64,000 nt of DNA, taken from contig OX344753.2 in the NCBI GenBank assembly GCA_947034885.2, positions 5,766,001 to 5,830,000 on the forward strand. The letters are read 5' to 3'. Positions 11,630 through 22,100 of the stretch are shown here, in pieces. This DNA comes from Thuidium tamariscinum (Eukaryota > Streptophyta > Bryopsida > Hypnales > Thuidiaceae). The first letter of the stretch is position 1. Each line of letters starts with the position of its first letter. Position numbers and translations under genes: made by a program. A model generated the notes under the pieces. The model saw only the letters and a list, made by a program, of their open reading frames with translations, was not told the origin of the DNA and ran no database searches.

Positions 11630-12036
11630 ATTAAAATACAATGGACATTGAAAATACATCCAAAATTCAAATATTCAATATTATGAATTTTTTCAAAATT
11701 CCAATTGGAGTAGAAACTAGAGTAGATGGCCTTTATTTTGCTAGTTGAGCTCAACCTCAATAAATATCATTTTCAAGGAGAAATTTTAAATTTAAAGCAA
11801 GTAGCAAAATACATTGAAATAGCAAATTTTGCCATTTGTTTTTTTTTACTTACTTTTCATTCACATGAAGATAAAGACTAACAAGATTACAAATTCAATT
11901 AGGTACTCTTTATAACCCTCCATGAAAGATCAACAAGCAAAAATTGGATGAAAAAATGCTTTTAATCTCTCTTTAGATCACTTTCTTGTCATCCAAACAC
12001 CACAAATTGGCATTGTCAGTGTTTAGGGGTTAAAGA
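11630..12036 (+). repeat. Dispersed repeat family G, copy 2
   Basis: Aligns in the same orientation with positions 1-460, with a few small deletions relative to that copy. It ends near the shared 'agggttaa' block. Non-coding. Confidence 0.65.
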
Positions 12037-12055
12037 ATGTGGTTATCTATAACTA

Positions 12056-12404
12056 AGGTAGTCATCAAAAGTGCTTTGATTGTTGGATAAGTACATTGAG
12101 ACACCCAAAACTGTCAATACAAATAATTTAGCATAGTTGGAAGCACCTTTTGTAGAAAAATGACTTCATAGTATTAATAGTTGAAAATCATAAAAATAAA
12201 ATAGATTTTTTTTTGGATATGGCAAGTATTTTTTATGAATTTTCAAAATGACAACTCACTAGACAATTGAAACTACCATATAGATGGACCTAAAGCCAAA
12301 ATCTAACAAAATCAACAAAGAACTAATGAGAGTTTAATCATGCTTCTAAGGGATACTTTTATAGAAATTTTGGGACACATTTAGTCAAAGTCTAAGGTAT
12401 GTGA
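12056..12404. repeat. Repeat family E, degraded copy 1
   Basis: Resembles 25400-25793 and 55601-55953. The shared order is 'caat..agcatagttg.a.gcac', then 'tagaaaaat..tt.atagtatta', 'aattgaaaatcat' and 'gaattttcaaa'. A TA-AGGTAG terminus is visible at 12054-12061, but the right end is not, so this copy is truncated or overwritten. Confidence 0.5.
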
Positions 12405-15051
12405 GGGTCAGTGCAAGAAACACCGGTCCTATTTCCCGTCACAATGTGGATCATTTTTTTTGTTGTTCATTATAACTTTTAGAGCTTAAATCTCATGAAC
12501 ATGAAATTTTTATTGAAAATACCTAACTTTTAAGTTAATTAGATCCCATATTTTTTAGAAATTAAGAATTTTTTTTTTAATCATTTTTGTTGAAATGTTA
12601 GTCTATCACAAGGTATAGTTTACAATAATCAGTACGTTATGAGTGCCCAAATTTAATGATTTGTAGACAAAACTTCCATGGTCTATTTGCATAAATGTAA
12701 AACTGAGTGTAAAACATATGACTTCTAAATGAAATTTGAAAATATATTATTTTATATCCTTATCATGAGTACAAATTATATCCGGTTGCACACAATTTTT
12801 GAACATTGAAGATGGTTTTAAGATTATTCTTTTGGTGAAATCTCATCAAAATTAACTCTTACCAAATGGAAAATTTTTAGTTTTAAAAAAAAATTGATTT
12901 TCCTATTTTTTACAACTTTAAATGTAAAAGTATCAATTTTCATGAGATTTTGCACTTTTCTAGTTTTCCTACTTAAAGATTTTTTTCTATGCTTTTCCTT
13001 TCTAGGGTACCTTCTTCTTAAAGGTGTATGCATGAAACATATTTTTCACTTTTTTAAAAATTGTTTTTCTAATTTTAAAGCCCTTTTGAAGAAAAAAAAG
13101 AGTATTATGAAAACGCTACAATTTTTGGATAGTGTTTTTTGCAATGACCCTTGAATGGGTATAAGGATAGTTTTGAATGTTTCTACTTTAGTTGCATTCT
13201 TCTTTTCTACACTGAACAATGAAGTTATCCATTGACAACTTTTCTACCTCAATGCTCTTGAAGGGTTTATTAAAAATCAAGAGCACTCTTGGGAGGTCAA
13301 ACTACTTTGCAAGGATGAACATTTCGACTTCTATCTTACATAAAAGGATTCTCTATCATCCATCGCACATCTAGTGTCTACAATAAAGCCGTAGAATTAA
13401 AGTTTGGTGTCTCCTAAATCAAGCATTGATTTGGAATTACATAAGAGTTTGATACTTCAAAACATTTTGGAGTCAATTTTCATTGAACGACAAAGATAAC
13501 ACAAGTCTTAATAACTTTGATTTATATTTCTTAGATTCTTGTAGAATTGATTGTGAATATTGAATTTGATTTGTAGGGGAGGGGGTGCAAGTGGTATCCT
13601 TGAAGTTTTTACTTTTGGTACATTAAGAAATGGCAACTTGTGACATATATTAGAAGACACTTTTTTGAGGTAGTTTTGGCACATCCACTATATCCAAGGA
13701 AAATGTGCAACTTTTAACATCATTTAATCTTTTGAAGAATTCATTACATTGTAGAAACAACTATTTTTGGTTATCTTTGCAATTTTTGTGGAGAAGTGTT
13801 TTTGTAGTAAGGGTCTTAGGAATGAATTTATGTTGAATTTTAATCTACATTCACTTTGCTACTAAAACATTCCTAATACAAAATATTAATCCTAGAAGGA
13901 TGTGAAGGCCAAAAGATAGCCAGTGGATGACTTTCAAGATTATTGTAGAAAATGTAAAATGTACCTATTGGTTCAAAAGTCAAATCATTTTTTGCAAAGT
14001 ATCTTAGTGATAGTCTTGTCCTTTAAGAGTGAATATACCAAAAGACTAATGTACAAAACATTTATTTATTAGGAGTACATCAAAGGCAAAAGAATATAAT
14101 AGATAAAACTCCTTGAAGCAACCCTAAGGTTTATCGAGGGATCACCAACACCAACCTTGAATATGCTACCTCATTGCATAACATTTTTGAGGTGTCTCGA
14201 TACCCTTTAGAAAAAGAATCCATCTACTCTTGTATTCAAGGGTGGCTACAAGAAACACTTGCCACTTTTCGTAGCGTTTTACTGGGACTGCATTTTTGCT
14301 GCATAGTACTGCCAATACTATAAGTACTATCAGCAAACTGCCAATGTACTGTGCTTTTGACAGATGTAGTAGAATTAGGAGTTAATGTGGCCATTGAATG
14401 ACATTATCTCACATATTGTATCATTTAAGAAGTTTGATAGGTGGGCAAATGTGGAATTAAAGTCAGATGTAGGAGTACTATGTCTATGTAGCAGTACTTT
14501 GGAGTAGAAGACTGTAGTTTTTTTAGAAAATATAGTGATCCAATTTTAATTCATAAAAAATCAAAAGTGATTTATTTATTTATAATTATGGCCATTTTTT
14601 CAAATCTCTTTATCATCACTTTCATCCAAAACATTTAGAATCACAATATTTTTAGAATTTCTAAATGTGTGCGCCATTGAGCTGTATTATGTAGCATATA
14701 CATCATCCAAAAATAACTAAAAATTGGATTTTAAACCATATTCATAAGTTTTCTAGATAGAGGAACACACCTCCAAAATATCAACTCAAAAGCATTCATT
14801 TTGATTACTACAAATGTAGTGAATCCTTGTTCACCTAATGTGTGATGAGCGGACAAAATTAATTTTTAAATACAAAAAGTTTTTTCCAAAATTTAAAAAA
14901 AATATGGAACCCTTAAGCATGAAGTTAGTTATATCCAATAAAAATTTCAAGGTCAAAGCTTTTTGGATTCAAAAGTTATACTTCAAGAAAAGAAAGTCGT
15001 TTTCATTGTGACAACAAATAGGACCGGTGTTTCTTGCAATGACCTTCAATC
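12405..15051. mobile_element. Large TIR element with about 200-bp inverted ends
   Basis: The left end (12406 onward) reads GGGTCAGTGCAAGAAACACC. The right end (to about 15050) is its inverse, with GGTCATTGCAAGAAACACC on the minus strand. Similarity continues inward for about 200 bp through 'cctattt..gtcacaatg' and 'gaaatttttattg'. The interior is AT-rich with no recognisable transposase. A third, internal terminus in right-end orientation occurs at 13130-13152. I found no convincing target duplication. Long TIRs suggest a Mutator-like or foldback element, but this is not proven. Confidence 0.6.
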
Positions 15052-15415
15052 TTGATTCATCTCATATGGTAGCTTAAGCATCAAAATTAGAGTTTTGAGT
15101 TCAATTTCTTGTCCAATTTCCATCTATTGTCATCTATAGTAGAGAAGCATGAATTCTCGCAATTGCTAAAATGTAAATGTGACTCCACACACCAAAGTGA
15201 AGAAAAACATCATCAAATGTGCATTTCCCCACAATTTCTAACATTTAAGTATTTAAGTTTGTATTAGTAATTCTATCTCACAAGAACCGATTCTATATTC
15301 TTCCAATATGCAATTTTTGGACATTGCATGGATACACTATAAATATTTGAAGTACTAAAAATAGCCCTACACAACATTGATCCTAGGCTTCCATAAATAA
15401 AGACAATAATCAATA

Positions 15416-15782
15416 AGGTAGGCAAACCCAATACCAACCATTGACCTAATAACACTCAAATATAGGACCCCCATTGATTTTAGAATGAGAATCAATGATA
15501 GTGTAAATGCCAATATATGAAGTTATATGAAATTAAAGACAATATATGTAGTAAATGTAGTTAAGACAATATATGCTAGTATATGTAGTGAAGACAATAT
15601 TTGTAGACAATATATGTAGTAAATGCTAGTATATGAAGTTAAGACAATACATGCCAATATATGAAGTTCAGACAATGTATGAAGTTAAGGCATTTACTAT
15701 AGTCATAGATTCTTATTCTAAAATCAACAAAGGTCCTGCATTTGAGTGGTATTAGGTCAATGGTTGGTAATGGTTTCCACCT
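15416..15782. mobile_element. Long-armed hairpin TIR element
   Basis: Inverted arms of about 90 bp enclose a tandemly repetitive core. The left arm includes AGGTAGGCAAACCCAATACC and 'aaccattgacctaata'. The right arm carries the inverse and ends GGTTTCCACCT. TA occurs at 15414-15415 and 15783-15784. The core (about 15510-15690) is made of 'acaatatatgtagtaaatg'-like units. Non-coding; a transcript would fold into a long hairpin. Confidence 0.8.
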
Positions 15783-16148
15783 TAGCAGTCAGTTTTATAA
15801 ACGGGTAGCAATCAGGTGCAAGTACGGCTTACTTCATACAGAAGGACTCGGAAGACTCTTGGAGTTTACAAAGAATTTGCTTTCAATTTAGGAGACCTTA
15901 AATTAAGGCCTACCAATAAGTAAACATGCGATATAAGACAGCAAGCTTCGGAGCATTACCTTCATGTGAAGATTTGTACAGAAAGGAATTCCAGTTGCCC
16001 ATCCTCTCACAACTGCGACCTGTGTCTAAAAACCGCATTTGGCAGAGAGCACTGAATCTCATACTTCGAGTGTACATGTATGTATGTACAAATTGAGGGC
16101 GTTGTCTCATTCTAAATTCATCTTCTTCTTCTTCATCTTCTTCTTTCT
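15783..16148 (-). other. Probable 3' flank/UTR of SPD1-like gene
   Basis: Lies downstream of the minus-strand stop codon at 16149-16151. It includes a TTC-rich tract at 16116-16150, immediately after the stop codon on the minus strand. No separate gene supported. The plus-strand frame starting at 16039 arises from triplet-repeat DNA antisense to the last exon. Confidence 0.5.
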
Positions 16149-19100
16149 TCATTCTGGTAGGACAGGTAACCTTCCGGGGCTTGTGCCTCCGGGAACAGAC
16201 ACCCCCAAATCCTCCACATCGGAATCAAATTCTTCTTCTTCAAAAGTCTCCTCCTCGTCCTCCTCCTCCTGCTCAATGGCTGCTGCTGCTGCTCTACTTT
16301 TACTACTGCTACTGCTGCTACTACGAATCATTAATTGGGAAGGAAGAATGCGAAGCCGTTGGTTCCGATCCGAGCCAATCTTCTCCGATGCTAACTGATA
16401 ACTTTCGACGAATTTGGTTTGCAAGGCCAGGACTTGAGGAGCTCTGGGCAGAAGCTCGGCAGCTTGGCCCTTGGGAATCACTATCTGCTCCACCGCTACT
16501 CGTGCCTCCTGAAACCATGTAATATAATAATATGTTTTCATCACAAGGTCATATTCAACACCATCCCTCGTGCTGCATCAGTTTCAACCAAATTTTCAAC
16601 AAAACCTCAACAGAGTAAACCATTTGAATTGGAAGTTTCGGGAATGTTGTGTTTTGGCTTGTACTAGTACAAATCCACCACGGGCTGAAATGGTTTTGAG
16701 GAGAATTCGTGTTAGAAAGCTGACACGACTGGCATCGAAAACTAAGGGAGAATTAACACAGCCATTTCAGCCCATGGTAAATTTGTACTACTGTTGGTGG
16801 TGTAAACTATGGTGTTAGTGAGGGTCGCAGATATGAATTGAAGTACATCTTTGGATTGGATTGGAAGGAATTAATTTGCTAACACCATTTCCTAACACCA
16901 AATGTGAACAGACCCTGAAGCTCATAAATGAATAGGGTGGGAAAGCATGTTATGTTACCTCTAAGGCATCAATGTCATCTTCCGCAGTCGACGACCGTCT
17001 AAAATCCAATTCTGGGGATGACTGTCCATCATCGCCTCTTGACTGGCTGGCTGCGGCCAGGGAGTTGTTACCTAGCGACTCCATACTCATGATTGCTCGC
17101 ATTGCCCTTACCATTTGTGCCATGGTGTTCGCCTGGCACAGGAATCCATCAAAGAGACTCAGCAGATAGAAGGCAAAAAAACTCTCATATCTACAGGAGT
17201 TTAAATAAATCACTTACGAAGGTTCAAGTAACGAAGTGTACAAAAAGAAATGAGAAGGAAACAAGCCCTACAGTTCTAAGCAATACAGTTTTTTTCTCAA
17301 TAAACTCTAAACTTCCACAGTGGAATTTCTTATTCTGAGTTTGGGTCCTTTGGGGGGGTATGTCCAGCTATTGAATGACGAATAGGATGAAGAAGATAAA
17401 CCTGTGCTTTTAATAATAGAAAAATGCTTTGAAAGTTAATATATATAGAATATTAGCTTGGTTTGTTTAAGTTCTGATTAAGTTTGGGCACTCGGGGTTC
17501 AGTACAAGCCGTTGAATAAATCAACTGACCTTGATTACGAATATAGGAAGCTGTCTAAACTTGGCCATTCCCCTAACCCAAGAATTCGACTTGAGTTTGG
17601 ACCGAAGCGCCAGAACAGCGTCAGCAGCTCCAATGTCCTCCGTGATTTGAACTGTGTTTTCTAAACCCATGACATCCATAACTTGCTCCAAGGACTCTTC
17701 TGTCACCTGTGGAGACACAACAACCCAAACATACAGGCGTTACCACAAAATAGAAAAAGGCAAGAAACACAACTTTCACTAAGCCCATTCCACTTGCCAT
17801 GAAGTTCGTCCTATTTCTTCATTTCATGGACTTTCAAGCAAAGAACACTTGCTTCTTCATTGCCACGACATGCTTCCACTTCGTGGCCATTTGTCAAGAG
17901 TCATAAGCTTCTTTTAAGGCATTGAACTAAAAGTCATGAACATCCTAGAATTTATTGCTTTTAGACCGCAGGGGAGGAGGTTTGTATCAAGAGAGGATAC
18001 CCTGAGGAAGTTTTAAGTAGCTACCTTACTCAAAACCCGAGCAAATGCTATCGAGATAAAACCTCTCGTAATGTAGCTCCTTTTTTTTCTTAACATTGAA
18101 TTGCTTAAGAAGGGAAAAAGGCCAGACTCGATCTTCCTTGCCACACTTCTAGTGCGTTAGCCCCTTGCTCTAATAGATAAGTGACATACTTCCACTTCAT
18201 TGCATACCTCTTATGTTGTAGCCACTCACTATGATACATTAATGACATGCTTACCACTTCATTTCCACTCCTCTAACGTGGTAAGCCTCTTACCACCTTA
18301 AGGACCGTCATTGATTTTGGGGGCGGGCAGAACATTTTCTAGCCCCAAGCTAAACATGGAAAAAAATACCAAGCCAGGACACATTCTGAAGATCTAATCA
18401 TACTAATGAAATTGTGGCATGAATACTTGGGCCTCAACAATAAATTTTTTGGCAATTGAAGGTTCTCTTGTTGGAAGATTTTTGTATCTTCAACCCATAT
18501 TTGGTTAGGTTTTTCAGCCCCTAAATCGCATGCTAGCACAAGTTGTTGTAATTCTAATCCCAATGCATTTGATTCCCCATTCTCGACACCCATCCCCTTT
18601 TGTCCGTATCCAAATTTGTTCTAAAACTTTGGCTACCAATGAAAATGTGTCAATATCAACCAAAAAGTGGTTGACTGGTCTTTAATGGGTTAAGGCATTG
18701 ACCTGAAAGCAATGACCATCTTAGATTAAAAAAATCAAACAAAAATTCAACTGCTTAATAAGTGTGAGTTTTCTTTACCTCGTGAAGATACAAGAGAACA
18801 GGAACCTCTGAACGCTCCCAAGCCTGACGAGCTCCTTCACTATCATCCCCGAAGTCCCCTTCGCCGTAATCTTCGTCGTCATCACGTTCAATCTCATCAG
18901 TCCAGTCGGACGAATATGCGGAATTGGACCCTGAGCTGCTACTTCCTGGCCTTGACTGGGGCACGTACTCTGTGACATTCCCCACCGCAACTTGACCGTT
19001 CTCATTCATTTTCCGAACCTCTACTCTCGGCATTTTCCCTGGAAGTTCCATAACAGAGGTTCCATCAGAAAAAGGATCCAACAGAGTGAAAATACACCAA

Positions 19101-22100
19101 ACATATGAAAATAAAAAGTTAGCACAAGCATGGTATTCGGAGAAAGTGTTATCACTTTAAGAATGACGGATTTGTGATCTTAAAAATGAACATATTGATT
19201 ACTTGTATTGTGGAAGGGGAAATCATGTCAAAAGGGGAAATCTCTACGTCGTTAGATTTGGATGAAGAGCATTGCATCCAAACAATTATTTGAACAAATG
19301 AAAACACCCATATAAACTCTTCAAAAGTGCTGCAAAAACATGAGGTAATATGGGGGCTTCGTCGAGCTTAAATGAGTTAACCAAACAAATTCTCTGCAAC
19401 AGTAAGTGTCTTTATCTAGAAGACTAGAAATTTGAGCCTATGCGAACCTCAATTGTCGACTTATATCTACATGAAGAAGAGGGAGGAAGCCTATAACAAG
19501 CCCTATCTAAAGCAGTGGTTGACAATCAAGCAAAATCATGTGGTGAGGGTAGGAAAAATGTAACTAGTACACACTTCATAATAAAATCTAGTACCGAACC
19601 AAGGTCATTCTAAATTAACAATTTTAAAGCCATTGCATATGATTGACTTTGGATCATAAAAATTCACTGAAAAGTAGCAACTGAGAGAGACTCTAAAATG
19701 ACAATGAAGACATAAAATACCCTTCTCAAACATCTTAAGCTTGAGTGTCACGACAACTGTATCCAGAAAAAAGAGGGAATCAATCTTTATCCATACAGAT
19801 CTGACACTACAGGGAGTAGAAAAAGATAACCAATAACAGCGTTAACTCATTGAACACTACAGCCGAGATTGGTAACATGTTTTCCAAAAACTTTTCACCA
19901 GTTTAGACGGCAGTGTTGATAATAAATCTCCTTGTTTTAGCATATACAAATCAGAGAGGGGTTAAGGGGGCAGGACCAGCCAGCAACGCATCCACTGTGG
20001 CTGCCAAACTGCGGTGCACGCGCCACTCGGTTCTGGAGATCATTTCACAAGCTGAGGAGAACGTGGGTGGTCCCTGCCTCTCCAGCACACTCTTCTGCAC
20101 TCGTCTCCTTCGGGCTTCCTCATCACCCAGTGTCACACTCTATGGACCATCTCCAATTTCACACCCATCCCAACAACCCTTGTGAGCATTTTCAACAACG
20201 AGGGCATGTATCTTTGATGAAGACAATTGTTGGCATAACAGTCTAAGTTGCACAAGTCCAAGCAACAAGCTAGAGAGGACAAGCTTAAAATTTGAAGCAA
20301 CACAATGTGTACCTAGGGGTGAGATAACAAGCTTAAAACAATCCCTTGCATTTATAAACCCTTCCGACAAATTTTAAAAATCAAGTGCCCAATCCACCTC
20401 AAAGAACCTCAAAGAGGTAGCTTGAAACTTTATTTTATCTCAAATATTTTAGCATGCCACTTCTTCATGCTTGCTTGCACTACACTGATTTATCCTATTC
20501 TTTCAGTGCCTGTGACACTAATTTACCAAGTTATACTGTTTTTAAATTCGTGGAGGCTGGAAGATTACTATGTTGTGTGCATTTCTACAAAAACAAATTC
20601 TTGTAGTCACACTAGTGTTGCAGGTGACAAAAGAAACTCGCGTCCTCGCTGATGAGGACAAATCAGAGTAGTGGCAAAGTCGACAATGAACAAACCATGG
20701 TAAATTAGATTAAAAGTGATAAAACGCAGGAATCAGGGTTTAGGATTTCTGGTTTATCTCATGTTTGTTGGTTCGACCTGTGCAATCTTTTCAAGTGGCC
20801 TAACTTCTCAAAACCACCAACTGTGGAAGTGATTAAAAACAACAACTAAAGAGCAAAACCCCTTTTCTGCAGAAAACCTAAATGTGCGTACCTGAATGCC
20901 CCCGGCCAGCATTTGAAGGGACGGATTCTTGATAAGATTTTCCACAGTCATGCCGTGCGCAGTGCCCACCAGTTGCACACCGCGTTGGGCGATGGTACCA
21001 GCAGCATTGGCTTCTAACTCGGTGCCAATCTCATCAATAACAATCACTTGGGGCATGTGATTCTCCACGGCCTCAATCATAACCTGGAACCACAGTCAAA
21101 GAGTGATTCAACTGAAGCCAGAAGACCCCCAAAGGATGAAAATCACCAACTGAAAACCACCCCAAGAAGAGGAGGAAGAAGAAGAAAACAAGCAACAGCA
21201 TTAATACTACCTTATGCTGTAGGTCTACTTTGGGGACTTGCATCCGACGAGCCATACCAATGCCTTCATGTGGAATATCACCATCCCCGGCTATCTCATT
21301 CGAAGTGTCCACAATGACCACTCTCTTGTGATACTCATCAGCCAACATTCTTGCAATTTCCCTGCAAAAACGTCAAAAACAGACACTCAATGCACGGTTT
21401 AGGGTTTAGGGTTTAGCCACTCAATGCACGGGTCCAACTCCATACTCTGTCTGAGCATTGCTTGAAAGTTCGCCACCAATTTCACTAACCATAAGGTAAC
21501 TACACCTCGATATGACCCCTTTCTAAAACGGACCCCTAAGAATTCCTCCCTTCAAAGGATAACCATTATTCACGAGAGCCGAGGGTCAATTCTGGGTACA
21601 CCTATTTTCACTGCTTTGAATTTTCAAAGTCTATTTACACGATGTCAAAACAATGCATTCTAAGAGAATCCAGAACCCCCTTTCAACTCCCAACAATAAA
21701 CAAAAACTTCCTTACATTGTGTAAAAAGAGGAACCACACTCAAATGCTCACTCGCATTCGAACGACTTTACATTACTGTGAAAAGCATAATTCAGATGGT
21801 TCCAAATTTCAAATCAACGAAAAAAAATGCATTTCAATCAAATAGAGCCCATGTATTCCAGAATAGTGTACCGACCTGATGGCCGTGGTTTTGCCGACCC
21901 CAGGAGGTCCCATCAGCAGCAACGAGCCATTGCTTGCCACCAAGTCCCTCACCATTTCGGCACTGCCAGAGATGGCTCTTCCTACTCTGCACGTCAACCC
22001 CACAACTCGCCCTGACCGAGTCCGCATGGCACTCACTCGATGAAGCGTGCGGTCAATCCCTGCTCTGTTGTCTTCCCCAAATTCTCCTGTCTGTCAAAAT

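Noticed and set aside
16039..16398. Plus-strand frames of 113-119 codons with Ser and Leu runs
   Set aside because: They are the reverse reading of triplet repeats in the last exon of the SPD1-like gene.
20761..20790. GGTTCGACCTG, resembling a tRNA B box
   Set aside because: No A box, acceptor stem or cloverleaf around it; lies in an SPD1-like intron.
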